A stretch of DNA of 64,000 nucleotides from Flagellimonas allohymeniacidonis (GTDB taxonomy: Bacteria; Bacteroidota; Bacteroidia; Flavobacteriales; Flavobacteriaceae), in the NCBI RefSeq assembly GCF_004296335.1, contig NZ_SGIU01000002.1, positions 509,882-573,881 of the forward strand, given 5' to 3'. This document shows, piece after piece, positions 17,553 to 26,978 of this stretch. Positions within the stretch are counted from its first letter, which is position 1. The number at the start of each line of letters is the position of its first letter. The notes beneath the pieces are model-generated. The model worked only from the letters and a program-made list of their open reading frames with translations, did not search any database and was not told the DNA's origin. The position numbers were made by a program, and so were the translations under genes.

Positions 17553-18761
17553 TTAGTTGCCATTGACCGTTCCGTGTTGGGTGTGTATGAATTTTTTGTT
17601 AGCTCCCTTCAGTTTGAAAAGGGATAGAAACATGAGTAAAAATGCTTTGGGAAGTTTCAAAATCGCCCGCAGCGTTGCTTTTGTGTAGAACCTTTTCGGG
17701 ACGGCAAAGAAGAAAGCCAATACCGTTAGGGCTAAACTCAAGTACCAGTAAATGGATAAAACCCCAAGCATTGAATTCTGAAGTAAATCCACCAAAATGA
17801 AATAAAAAAGGGAAAAGACAAATACCAAACCAAGTAACAATACCCTAGGTGGTGAAACCATTTGGTAGACCTTGTCAAAAAAGTCAAGATTGCCCCTTAA
17901 AAACAATTCTTTAATCCCAGGGAAAAAGTATCTTCCAAAATAGATGAATTGGGCCGAAAGCCAACGTTTGCGTTGATTTGCGAAGACTTCCGATTTTTGG
18001 ACCTTCTCATCCAAAACCAAAGCGTCCTGTAAATATTCAATCCGTATTTTGTTTTTCAGAAGTTTTAGTTCAAGCTCCTTATCAAACCCTCCTACGGCAT
18101 TAACCTTGCCCATCGTGGTTTTAAAAAAATGATAGTTGAAGGCCATTCCCGAGCCGATCAAAGCCGAAGAGAGCCCTAAAACTCTATGCCCTTTTCTAAA
18201 AATATGATTGTTGATTTCTTCACTGATAGCATCCAAAACAGCAAATGATGTATTGACATTTTTGGCTATCCGATGCCCTTGCACCACCTTGTATCCCTGA
18301 TTGAACGAAGCATTTACTTTTTCAAGAAAACCGCGTTCCATCACATTGTCGGCGTCCAATACCAAGGCTATGTCATAATCATCGCCGATGACATCCATGG
18401 CCTTGTTAAGGGCTTTTGATTTTGTACTTTTCTCAAAGGATACTTCCACTACCCTTATGGGTAATTGGTACAACTTACTCAATGTGCGTTGTTGAAAGGA
18501 ATCTGCTATGATGACCACATCATAGAGGTCTGAGGGGTAGTTTTGCTTCAAGGCCTGTTCGGCCACCTCAACAATAACATTGTCTTCCTTATATCCTGGA
18601 ATCAGGACTGCAAATTTCCGTTGCTTTTGCAGAATTTCTTCTCTTTTTTTCATTGGGAAAAGCCCAGCAAATGAAAACAGAAAAACGTATAGGGAGGCAA
18701 AACCAAAATACCCTATTAGAAGAAACTCAATAGCGTTTAAAATGATTTTCAACACATCCAT
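17553..18761 (-). CDS. Membrane glycosyltransferase family 2 with QxxRW motif
   Basis: 402 residues: an N-terminal helix (about 10-32), a GT-A domain with LIPGYKEDNVI, ADSFQQRT and LDADNVME, the acceptor motif QRKRW, and two or three C-terminal helices (about 295-350). The D-D-QxxRW set is the pattern of cellulose-synthase-like enzymes, some of which are processive; length is far below that of BcsA and no PilZ domain is present. It lies between UXS and the family 4 enzyme in a tightly packed operon (22 bp and about 1 bp gaps). Confidence 0.87.
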   Translation of the reverse strand: MDVLKIILNAIEFLLIGYFGFASLYVFLFSFAGLFPMKKREEILQKQRKFAVLIPGYKEDNVIVEVAEQALKQNYPSDLYDVVIIADSFQQRTLSKLYQLPIRVVEVSFEKSTKSKALNKAMDVIGDDYDIALVLDADNVMERGFLEKVNASFNQGYKVVQGHRIAKNVNTSFAVLDAISEEINNHIFRKGHRVLGLSSALIGSGMAFNYHFFKTTMGKVNAVGGFDKELELKLLKNKIRIEYLQDALVLDEKVQKSEVFANQRKRWLSAQFIYFGRYFFPGIKELFLRGNLDFFDKVYQMVSPPRVLLLGLVFVFSLFYFILVDLLQNSMLGVLSIYWYLSLALTVLAFFFAVPKRFYTKATLRAILKLPKAFLLMFLSLFKLKGANKKFIHTQHGTVNGN

Positions 18762-18783
18762 AGTGGTGGTTTAGAGCCCTGGG

Positions 18784-19752
18784 CTAACTTTCCATGAGTT
18801 CTTTGATGGATTTCTCCTTAAGGAGGTCATCGAAATATTCAATGGTCTTGCTCAAGCCGGTCCTCAAATCGATTCGAGGTTCCCAGTCCTGAAGCTTTTC
18901 TTGCGCCAAAGAAATATCTGGCTTTCGTTGCATGGGGTCATCAGACGGTAGTGGCAAGTGAATGATTCTTGATTTGGACCCGGTAAGTTCAATGATATTC
19001 TCTGCCAATTCGAGCATGGTGAACTCCCCTGGATTACCAATATTGATGGGTCCGATAAAGTCATCTTCGGTGGCCATCATTTTGATCATCCCATCCACTA
19101 AATCGCTTACATACTGAAAGCTTCGTGTTTGGGTACCATCGCCAAAAACGGTGATGTCTTTTCCTTGTAAGGCTTGCATAATGAAGTTGGAAACCACCCT
19201 ACCATCATCCGGCTCCATTCGTGGGCCGTAGGTATTGAAGATCCTAACAATCTTTACCAGCACATCGTTTGAATTGTGATAATTCACGAACAGTGATTCT
19301 GCACAACGCTTTCCTTCATCGTAGCACGAACGAATTCCTATAGGGTTAACATGCCCCCAATAATCTTCAGGTTGCGGATGGATCTCGGGATCCCCATACA
19401 CTTCACTTGTGGATGCTTGTAATATTTTCGCCTTGATTCGTTTCGCCAATCCCAACATATTAATAGCCCCCAAAACTGAGGTCTTTACCGTTTTAATAGG
19501 ATTGTGCTGGTAATGAACCGGGGAAGCCGGACAAGCCAGATTATATATTTCGTCCACCTCTAAAAAGTAAGGCAGCGTAACATCGTGCCGAATGATTTCG
19601 AAGTAGGGGTTATCCATTAAGTGGACAATTTTACTTTTTCTTCCGGTAAAGTAATTGTCCATACTAATGACCTCGTTTCCTTCTTCCAAAAGTCTTTCAC
19701 ATAGGTGGGAACCTACAAATCCTGCACCTCCGGTGACCAATATTCTTTTCAT
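18784..19752 (-). CDS. UDP-glucuronate decarboxylase (UDP-xylose synthase)
   Basis: 322-residue extended SDR enzyme. NAD site [11 protein letters not shown], the UXS signature [26 protein letters not shown], the catalytic Tyr-x3-Lys in [10 protein letters not shown], and the substrate-pocket motif [15 protein letters not shown]. These blocks are diagnostic of UXS rather than of 4-epimerases. It converts UDP-glucuronate, made by the neighbouring dehydrogenase, into UDP-xylose, so the polysaccharide probably contains xylose or a derived pentose. 9 bp after the UDP-glucose dehydrogenase gene. Confidence 0.93.
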   Translation of the reverse strand: MKRILVTGGAGFVGSHLCERLLEEGNEVISMDNYFTGRKSKIVHLMDNPYFEIIRHDVTLPYFLEVDEIYNLACPASPVHYQHNPIKTVKTSVLGAINMLGLAKRIKAKILQASTSEVYGDPEIHPQPEDYWGHVNPIGIRSCYDEGKRCAESLFVNYHNSNDVLVKIVRIFNTYGPRMEPDDGRVVSNFIMQALQGKDITVFGDGTQTRSFQYVSDLVDGMIKMMATEDDFIGPINIGNPGEFTMLELAENIIELTGSKSRIIHLPLPSDDPMQRKPDISLAQEKLQDWEPRIDLRTGLSKTIEYFDDLLKEKSIKELMES

Positions 19753-19761
19753 GTTCTTGTT

Positions 19762-21114
19762 TTAGGCGTTAATGGTTTCTACTTCCTTGTTCTTTACAAC
19801 GTCCCTACCGATACTGTAATAGGTGAAATCCAATTCAGACATTTCTTCGGGATCATAAACATTTCGGCCATCAAAAATGGTCTTGTTGTTCATCAATTTT
19901 TCAAGGATACGGAAGTTGGGCATCCTGAATTCAGACCATTCGGTAACCAGGATAAGTGCATCGGCATCTATTATGGCATCGTATTCATCCTTGGCATATT
20001 CAATCTTATCGCCAAGAATACGTTTGGTCTCCTCCATGGCAACAGGGTCATAAGCTCTAACGGTTGCACCCAAAGTCCTAAGCTGTTCAATAATTACTAG
20101 GGATGGGGCTTCACGCATATCGTCGGTCTTGGGTTTAAAGGAAAGTCCCCACATACCGAATTGTTTCCCTTTTAAGTTTTCACCGAAATGATTTTTTATT
20201 TTTTCTACTAGAACAGATTTCTGTCGATAGTTTACACTCTCCACAGCCTTCAGTACTTCTAGCGAATGACCGTATTCATCAGCAGTTCGCACCAGGGCCT
20301 GGACATCTTTGGGGAAACAACTTCCACCATACCCCGTTCCTGGATAAATAAACTTATTCCCAATTCGTGAATCGGAGCCTATTCCTTTTCGGACCAAATC
20401 AACATTGGCGCCCACCAACTCACAAAGGTTCGCGATATCGTTCATGAAACTAATTTTGGTGGCCAACATGGAGTTAGCCGCATATTTGGTCATTTCAGAA
20501 GAGAAAATATCCATAAATAGCAGTGGGTGCCCATTCATCAAGAACGGTTTATAGAGTTTTTTCATCACCTTTTCGGCGCGCTTGCTCTCTACCCCGACCA
20601 CAATTCTATCGGGTTTTAGAAAATCATCCACGGCGCTACCTTCCTTTAAAAATTCTGGGTTGGAGGCCACATCAAAAGGTATGCGCACATTTCTTTTGGC
20701 CAATTCTTCCTCAACCGCAGCTTTCACTTTAAATGAGGTTCCCACAGGAACTGTACTTTTAGTGATAACGACTTTATAGTCCTGCATATGTTGTCCTATT
20801 TCGCGAGCTACTCCCAAAACGTATTTCAGGTCGGCACTTCCATCTTCATCTGGAGGTGTCCCTACGGCTATAAAAACGGCATCGCTTTCCTTAATTCCTT
20901 TTTCAAGGCTGGTGGTAAATGAAATACGACCTTTATCAATGTTTCTTTCGAGAATAACGTCAAGGCCGGGCTCATAAATGGGCACTTCCCCTTTGCGAAG
21001 TTTTTCAATTTTCTTTTCATCAATATCAACGCAGGTGACGTTGATTCCGGTTTCGGCAAAACAGGTTCCCGTTACTAATCCGACGTAGCCTGTGCCCACT
21101 ACTGTAATGTTCAT
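19762..21114 (-). CDS. ugd: UDP-glucose 6-dehydrogenase
   Basis: 450 residues from the ATG at 21114. NAD motif VGTGYVGLVTG, a substrate helix with FLKEGSAVDDF, catalytic Cys in GTGYGGSCFPKD, and the C-terminal UDP-binding domain with WGLSFKPKTDDMREAPS. It oxidises UDP-glucose to UDP-glucuronate in two NAD-dependent steps and feeds the adjacent UDP-xylose synthase. 38 bp after the LruC gene. An upstream extension of the frame (to 21201) overlaps LruC and is not used. Confidence 0.95.
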   Translation of the reverse strand: MNITVVGTGYVGLVTGTCFAETGINVTCVDIDEKKIEKLRKGEVPIYEPGLDVILERNIDKGRISFTTSLEKGIKESDAVFIAVGTPPDEDGSADLKYVLGVAREIGQHMQDYKVVITKSTVPVGTSFKVKAAVEEELAKRNVRIPFDVASNPEFLKEGSAVDDFLKPDRIVVGVESKRAEKVMKKLYKPFLMNGHPLLFMDIFSSEMTKYAANSMLATKISFMNDIANLCELVGANVDLVRKGIGSDSRIGNKFIYPGTGYGGSCFPKDVQALVRTADEYGHSLEVLKAVESVNYRQKSVLVEKIKNHFGENLKGKQFGMWGLSFKPKTDDMREAPSLVIIEQLRTLGATVRAYDPVAMEETKRILGDKIEYAKDEYDAIIDADALILVTEWSEFRMPNFRILEKLMNNKTIFDGRNVYDPEEMSELDFTYYSIGRDVVKNKEVETINA

Positions 21115-21152
21115 ATCTTTTACTGTTTTAAAGTTTGATTTTATACTTGGTT

Positions 21153-23114
21153 CTATCTTGTGTACCAATCCAAATCTTGAGTTCCTCCTGAGTTGGCCCA
21201 ATTCACGAATTTTGGATATTCAATGGTTATGGGAATAGACTCTGCAGGTGCCACAAAATCATCAAAGATGTTCAGGGCCCAGGGCAGATTGGTCCCTGTT
21301 TTGTAATACCTGCCATTGACGGGGTCACTATCGTCATCTCCCGTACTTAGCAGAATTGCTTTACTTGTTGGCGGAAAATCCGGCAAATGAATTTCACGTC
21401 CTCTTTCTCCGTTTGACACCAAAAAGGGGTTAAACGGCACTAAACCCAATTGTTCGTATATCAGAGGTGAATTGAAATCTATGGTAATGTCAATGGTATC
21501 CCCTTGCATTTCAATGGTATTACCGGCTACAAAAACTACGGTTTCATTTGTCGCAGTTCCTGATTCTGTTCCGTTGGCATTCAAATTGATAAAATCCGCA
21601 TTGATGACCTGCCCTTCTACATTATCTACCAGCGAAGGATCAATTGGAAACACCAAGCCAAAACCGTTTCTTAAGGCTCCACCAATATTATCAATGGTAA
21701 AAGAACCTTCGATACTGGTTATTTGGTTGGAGGCATTTGTAACTAGGTTATACCCATAGGACACTACCAAATCATTGAAATCGTAATCTCCTTGACTGGG
21801 CCATAAATCCTCAAAGGCCAAAACACCTGTTAGGTTAGCACTTGGGGTAAAATTGTTGAAGGCTTTGTTCACATCAAAAGGAAAATCATCCAAGGCATCA
21901 TTCACACCATCACCATCGGAATCATTCGCAGGAACAAGTGCCACTACATTGGTCAATTCAATGGACTCCACAGGATTGGCCCTTGCATAAAAAACGGCAT
22001 CGTTGAAATCGTCATCCGAGTTTCCATCTCTTCGTAAATCCTCGAAAGCAAGGAAATTAATTTCCCGAGCACTGTCATACAATTGTACTACATGGGTACT
22101 TAAATTGGAAGGCTCCGGGTTAAAGCTTGGTTCCGAATAAAAAATATTATTACCATCACCAACTGCAGAACCATTCCACCCGTTGGCTACGATGAACCAG
22201 GAAACTACCGTATTGGGAGGGAACCTACCCAAGTAAACGCGATCTCCGGGGACGAGTCCTCCAGAAGAACCCACCATGGAAGTATTTGGAAAAATTATAT
22301 TGTGGCTGGCTATTTCATCTACCGAAGCAGGTGGTGATCCCAATGGATAGGAATAGTACCCCAAAGCATTGCGATACCCTGCACCTTCTGAAACAAAGGT
22401 CACCCAAACATCCGCCAAATCGTTCAAGACCATACTAGATTCACTGGTATTCGCTAAAAATTGTGGATTGGCCACGGGCACTCTGCTTCTTTCAGGTAAG
22501 GATGCATTGACATCATCCAAAAGGTTTTGTTCAATAACATCGGGAAGTTCCAATTCCGAAGGAACTCCAAGGAAGTTGTAACTGCTTAAATAGTTATAGG
22601 TTACCTTAGAGGTCAAGTTGGCGCTCCCCTTACCCTTAAACATCCCATTTACTTGACTTCTTGAGGAATTATTTCTTTCATATAAGGGTCTATAATCATA
22701 GGAGATGGAATTGCCTTGAACCGGTAAGTGTATATCCTTGGTCAATCCAAGGTAATCAGAAACAAAAATGATACTATCGGTTTGGGCCTGTATTAAAAAG
22801 TCCCGTTCAAAGTGTCCACTATTATCGAATGTCGCCCTCCCGAAGGGAATACTGTCTTGGTTACCTGTTTTGCTAAATATCGTAAAAACAGCATTGCTTA
22901 AAAACGGTGGAACATCCAGGGTCACGGAAATCTCCTTGTTGGTGGCATAACTGAAGTCAGCAGAAACATTTAATCCTGCCAGAGGACCGTCCTCAATGGC
23001 ATTGTCATCAGTATTATCTATATTCGAATCCAAGTCACTTTCGCTAACACACGCAACCAACGAAATGGACATGGCCAAAACCATTAAAATGGCTACTCTA
23101 GATTTTTTAAACAT
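21153..23114 (-). CDS. LruC-domain lipoprotein
   Basis: 653 residues. Lipoprotein signal with LVAC (Cys22), then an Asp/Asn-rich linker. The middle contains a GNGxxx-type lectin-like segment and an FLAFEDLRRDGNSDDDFNDAVFY block. A Ca-binding thrombospondin-3-like loop (DSDGDGVNDALDD) is followed by GVLAFEDLWP...DYDFNDLVVSY, the LruC/DUF4842 signature found in Leptospira and Bacteroidota. It is probably a surface-exposed, calcium-dependent lipoprotein. It is the first gene of a unit that continues into ugd, UXS and five sugar-transfer genes, and it has its own repeat-type promoter. A role in anchoring or organising the polysaccharide is my inference. Confidence 0.88.
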   Translation of the reverse strand: MFKKSRVAILMVLAMSISLVACVSESDLDSNIDNTDDNAIEDGPLAGLNVSADFSYATNKEISVTLDVPPFLSNAVFTIFSKTGNQDSIPFGRATFDNSGHFERDFLIQAQTDSIIFVSDYLGLTKDIHLPVQGNSISYDYRPLYERNNSSRSQVNGMFKGKGSANLTSKVTYNYLSSYNFLGVPSELELPDVIEQNLLDDVNASLPERSRVPVANPQFLANTSESSMVLNDLADVWVTFVSEGAGYRNALGYYSYPLGSPPASVDEIASHNIIFPNTSMVGSSGGLVPGDRVYLGRFPPNTVVSWFIVANGWNGSAVGDGNNIFYSEPSFNPEPSNLSTHVVQLYDSAREINFLAFEDLRRDGNSDDDFNDAVFYARANPVESIELTNVVALVPANDSDGDGVNDALDDFPFDVNKAFNNFTPSANLTGVLAFEDLWPSQGDYDFNDLVVSYGYNLVTNASNQITSIEGSFTIDNIGGALRNGFGLVFPIDPSLVDNVEGQVINADFINLNANGTESGTATNETVVFVAGNTIEMQGDTIDITIDFNSPLIYEQLGLVPFNPFLVSNGERGREIHLPDFPPTSKAILLSTGDDDSDPVNGRYYKTGTNLPWALNIFDDFVAPAESIPITIEYPKFVNWANSGGTQDLDWYTR

Positions 23115-23136
23115 TAAGACAGGTTTAATATTTTTG

Positions 23137-23202
23137 TAAATATTATCTTACATTTTTGGAAAGAAAACTATTTGTTGTAAAGCATTGAAAACCTGTTGTC
23201 AA
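23137..23202 (-). promoter_or_regulatory. Direct-repeat promoter of LruC-ugd-GT operon (site a)
   Basis: Minus-strand reading: distal repeat TTGACAACA (23194-23202), proximal TTTACAACA (23173-23181) 21 bp on, exactly 28 nt, then -7 box AATATTTA (23137-23144). The LruC ATG follows 22 bp later. The two repeats differ at 2 of 9 positions. Confidence 0.7.
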
Positions 23203-23252
23203 TGCCCATTCTATTTGGATGAATCCCTTTTAAAACCTTGGGTGTGGCTTAT

Positions 23253-24140
23253 TCAGGCTGCCTTGTGAACTAGATTCCACGATATGGCTTTCCAAAGGGC
23301 CTTAAAGTGTTCGAACTCTCGTCGAATCAAAAATTTCAAACTATTTTTTGGGATGGAAACACAGCACTGAAAGATCAAACTCACCAGAAGCTCCAATGCT
23401 TTAAAGTTTCGGCGCGCGAAAAGAATTCGATTTCGTGAGATATAATATGTTTTCAGGGGACTGAATTTTCCAGTGGATACAGATTCCTTGTGAAGTATAA
23501 ATGACTTTGGTTGATAGTAAATTTTATACCCTGCCCTTTTGATCATTTCGGCCCAATCATGCTCTTCATAGTACAAGAAGTATATCTCCGTCATCATGCC
23601 AACCTCCTGCACCACTCTTGTTGGAACCATCATGGCCGCACCGTGTATGGATTGGGTTTCCTTTGGGGTATCGAAATCTCCATTATCCTTTTGATGATAT
23701 CCAATGCTGTTGTTTCGTATGGTCCATTTGTTCATCGCCGTATAGCCCGCATATTGAATTAAAGTAGAGTCCCAATGAAATTTAATTTTAGGGCTTACCA
23801 TGCCGATACTTTCATCCTTCTCCAAAGTTTTTACCAAGGGTTCAACAAAGTCTTTTGGTACAATTGTGTCGTTATTGATAAAAAGTAAGTACCCTCCTTT
23901 GGCTTGTTTGACCCCAAGGTTGTTTCCACCTGCAAAGCCCAGGTTCTTGGGGCTCTTGATTAGCTTGACCTCGGGAAATCTTTCTTTGATACAATCTGGA
24001 TTATCATTAGGGGAGGCATTATCAACAACAATGACCTCAATATTAGGGTAGCTCAATTCACGAATTGATTCCAAAAGTTCCAAAGTGACTTGGGATTCGT
24101 TGTAGTTTACGGTGATAATGGACACCAACGGTTTTGCCAT
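23253..24140 (-). CDS. Glycosyltransferase family 2 (rhamnosyltransferase-like)
   Basis: 295-residue GT-A enzyme. The start VSIITVNYNESQVTLELLESI, then VDNASPNDNP, GGNNLGVKQAKGGYLLFINNDTIV (metal-binding DxD as NND) and YYEEHDWAEMIKRAGYKI identify the WcaA/rhamnosyltransferase-like branch. Helical C-terminus without a clear transmembrane pair. It is the last gene of the export operon that begins with the receiver gene at 31514. With dTDP-rhamnose made nearby, rhamnose is a plausible donor, but this is inference. Confidence 0.88.
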   Translation of the reverse strand: MAKPLVSIITVNYNESQVTLELLESIRELSYPNIEVIVVDNASPNDNPDCIKERFPEVKLIKSPKNLGFAGGNNLGVKQAKGGYLLFINNDTIVPKDFVEPLVKTLEKDESIGMVSPKIKFHWDSTLIQYAGYTAMNKWTIRNNSIGYHQKDNGDFDTPKETQSIHGAAMMVPTRVVQEVGMMTEIYFLYYEEHDWAEMIKRAGYKIYYQPKSFILHKESVSTGKFSPLKTYYISRNRILFARRNFKALELLVSLIFQCCVSIPKNSLKFLIRREFEHFKALWKAISWNLVHKAA

Positions 24141-24150
24141 GGTATGATTT

Positions 24151-25635
24151 TTATGAGATCAGTTCCGTACTGAAATCTGCTTCAGTTTCTTGTCTTTCTT
24201 TCAGTATTTGTTTATCCAATTTTGGGGCAATGAACATAAAGACCATGCCCGCGTACATTAAAATGCAAGTGGGAAATTGCCCAAAAACTCCATTTCCGTA
24301 GGACGCGGCCATGATTCCGAACATACCACAGACCAAGGCAGTAATCTGTCCTTTTAGCCAACCATCCCTTATTTTGAACATCACATTGTACGCTCCTGTT
24401 ATCAGCGTAAAAAACAAAATGAACAGATGGAGGTATAGACCCACAATTCCTGTATCGGCCCAAACGGCCACAAACCAACTATCCGTGGCGGTGTTTGCCA
24501 AAAAAGTATTGGGTGAAAACCGTTTGCCCCAATTTCCGGTGGAACCAATTCCCCCGCCAAAAGGTCTGGATGCCAAATAGCCCGATAATTTAGCTTGATT
24601 TTCCAAGCGAACTTGCAACGAAGCGTCATTGGGGTCGAATGCCGTTCGCATTCTACGAATTTGGTCGTTGTCATTCCCAATTGTAGTGTACTTGAAGAAG
24701 ACGAATACGCCTATCCCAAGAAGTGCACCGAGTACGATACTTGGAATGTGTTTTCGAACAATAAGGAACATCACCCCGGCTGCTGCAGGTACAGCTATGG
24801 CACCGCGAGTTCCTGAGATCATCATACCCAATAGCCCGGCCACAGCAACTATGGCATACAAAACCTGCACCTTTCTATTCTTTGCAAAAAGGGCCAAAAT
24901 TCCGAATACCACCCCAGCGTGACCTTGTGCTGCCCCAAATTGTCCCGCATCTGAATAAAATGAGAATATCCTCAACTTTCCAAAGAGTACGTGCGTAATG
25001 GCACCACCAGCATCCAACCAGGCTTGTTCGTATGAATCAACTCCGAAAATAAGTTGCTGCATGCCCTTAAGGGTGGCCAAAAAGGAAAGAGCTCCCCAGA
25101 TCACAAAAAATAACTGTAAATCTTTGGGTTTGTTAAATAGGATAAAAACCAAAGGAATAAACATCCACATGTAAAGGGAAAGTCCGCGCATGGCGTAAAA
25201 CCAGGCGGCAATACTAACCGCCTCAGGGTTTACAATTTGAAATATGGCATATCCAAACCAAACAGAAGCCAATAGGGTGAGCTGCGACTTCGCTAGATCC
25301 CACGGTACTTTTAGTCGAAAGGCCTTGAAAAAAAGGGCAAGATACATGAGCACCATAAGGCCATCCATAAGGAGGCCCCAGGTCATTGGTATATACCGCC
25401 CAATCCCCAAAACAAAAAAATTGAAAACAAGCACAGTCACCACCCCAATTCTCGGATTCACAAAGAGTGCTCCCAAATACAGAAAAATAAAGGGAAACAT
25501 CATGATGGCCATACCAGCCACCAAACCACGGGTAGCAGTTAAATGCCCCGCTGTCAAAGCGACAGATAAAATAATGAGAATCGGTAAAGGTTTTCTCATA
25601 TATTCAGCCCCATGTGTTGTTTCAAAAGGACTCAT
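24151..25635 (-). CDS. O-antigen ligase / Wzy-like polymerase family membrane protein
   Basis: 494 residues with about 11 hydrophobic helices and a large loop around 340-390 containing RLENQAKLSGYLASRPFGGGIGST, the region that in the O-antigen ligase/polymerase (Wzy_C) family lies in the periplasm and is functional. In this locus it is the best candidate for the repeat-unit polymerase. The ATG at 25635 overlaps the stop of the flippase gene (TAATG), favouring coupled translation; a second in-frame ATG lies 12 codons on. Confidence 0.85.
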   Translation of the reverse strand: MSPFETTHGAEYMRKPLPILIILSVALTAGHLTATRGLVAGMAIMMFPFIFLYLGALFVNPRIGVVTVLVFNFFVLGIGRYIPMTWGLLMDGLMVLMYLALFFKAFRLKVPWDLAKSQLTLLASVWFGYAIFQIVNPEAVSIAAWFYAMRGLSLYMWMFIPLVFILFNKPKDLQLFFVIWGALSFLATLKGMQQLIFGVDSYEQAWLDAGGAITHVLFGKLRIFSFYSDAGQFGAAQGHAGVVFGILALFAKNRKVQVLYAIVAVAGLLGMMISGTRGAIAVPAAAGVMFLIVRKHIPSIVLGALLGIGVFVFFKYTTIGNDNDQIRRMRTAFDPNDASLQVRLENQAKLSGYLASRPFGGGIGSTGNWGKRFSPNTFLANTATDSWFVAVWADTGIVGLYLHLFILFFTLITGAYNVMFKIRDGWLKGQITALVCGMFGIMAASYGNGVFGQFPTCILMYAGMVFMFIAPKLDKQILKERQETEADFSTELIS

Positions 25636-26978
25636 TAGCCTAAATGGATTTTGAGGTTTCTTAAAAACAACACGCTTTCTGAAAATATGTCCCGTCCCCT
25701 TATCTGAATTTCTCTTTTGAGGTAATAGAATCCCATAAAAATTCCCATCACGGTAAATAAAACTGTACCTACTGCGACGGCAACTAGGCTTTCAAAAACA
25801 AAAACCGCCAATACGTTAAGCACAATATTGGCTGAAGTCATTACCAAAACCTTGTATAAATTCAATTTTGGTTTATTGATGCTATCCAATAGAACCCCGG
25901 TAAAGCGATCAATCGGCAGAAGCATGATATAGAAAGTAAACACCCTAAAAATGAGCGTGAGAAGTGGGAGTGCGTCTTTGTATTCGTTGCCTCCCAAGAA
26001 TAAGACCATAGGCTCAGCAAAAACAAAACCTGCAAAAGCCACTGGAAAGAACAACAAGGTGACTATCCCCACATAGGAATAAAATATTTTTTTAGTGCCC
26101 ATGATATCCCCTTGGATGGATTTTTTGGACATTCTAGGATAGGCTGTCATAGCAAAACTATGGAGAGGAATGCCCAAAAGATCAGTCAATTTCAGTGGGA
26201 TGGCGTACATGGCAATTCCTGCCGAGCCCAAGATGGGGCTCATTCCTATGATAAACGTATCTGAACTCTTCAGCAGGCTTGAGCTAATCAAGGTGCCCAT
26301 AGAGTATTTACCAAAGTTTATCAGTTCCTTTTGGACGTTTCTTTTCGCTTGGGATATAAATAAAAGTCCGTCCCAGTTTTTCAAGGAACACCAAAGACCC
26401 GAAATAGCATTCACCACAATGTTCACCCAAATGATCTCAACCAAACCAAGACCTAGCAACGCATAATTGATTACTAAAAAAACGCAGAATAGGCCGACAT
26501 TAGAAAGCCGAACGAACATCATTCTCTTGAAGTTTTGTTCAGCTTGAAAGAGGGACATCGCATTATTCCAACTCAAATTGGAAAGTGCCAGAAAGGGGTA
26601 ATACATCAAAAAAAGAAGATACCCATTGTTGATTTCGAAACCACCTGCAACTACTAAGCCGTACAGCATCCAGCAAGCTAAGGTTAGAACAACAAGTAAT
26701 ACCAAATTGATGCGAAAGGAAGTACCCAAAACAACCTTTACATTTTCTTTGTCCGCACCGGACAAAAGCCTGACGGAAGAAGTCCTGGTCAATCCAAAAC
26801 GCAAAAGGTCGACAAAGGTGGCCAAAGTGATAAACAGCACCCATTCTCCAAAAAGTTCTTTGCTCAATTGTCGGGTAAGCAACATAAAACTCACTAGGCC
26901 CAAAAAGGCCACACTCACGTTGGCCATCAATGACGAAAGATTCTTTTCCTTACCAATATTTTTGAGCTTTCCCAACAT
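25635..26978 (-). CDS. Polysaccharide flippase, Wzx/MATE-like
   Basis: 447 residues from the ATG at 26978, which overlaps the co-polymerase stop codon (TAATG). Twelve or more hydrophobic helices spread over the whole length. The N-terminal segment ANVSVAFLGLVSFMLLTRQLSKELFGEWVL matches the start of the polysaccharide-biosynthesis (Wzx) transporter family. It should move the lipid-linked repeat unit from the cytoplasmic to the periplasmic leaflet. It stands between the co-polymerase and the polymerase in the operon. Confidence 0.88.
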   Translation of the reverse strand: MLGKLKNIGKEKNLSSLMANVSVAFLGLVSFMLLTRQLSKELFGEWVLFITLATFVDLLRFGLTRTSSVRLLSGADKENVKVVLGTSFRINLVLLVVLTLACWMLYGLVVAGGFEINNGYLLFLMYYPFLALSNLSWNNAMSLFQAEQNFKRMMFVRLSNVGLFCVFLVINYALLGLGLVEIIWVNIVVNAISGLWCSLKNWDGLLFISQAKRNVQKELINFGKYSMGTLISSSLLKSSDTFIIGMSPILGSAGIAMYAIPLKLTDLLGIPLHSFAMTAYPRMSKKSIQGDIMGTKKIFYSYVGIVTLLFFPVAFAGFVFAEPMVLFLGGNEYKDALPLLTLIFRVFTFYIMLLPIDRFTGVLLDSINKPKLNLYKVLVMTSANIVLNVLAVFVFESLVAVAVGTVLFTVMGIFMGFYYLKREIQIRGRDIFSESVLFLRNLKIHLG

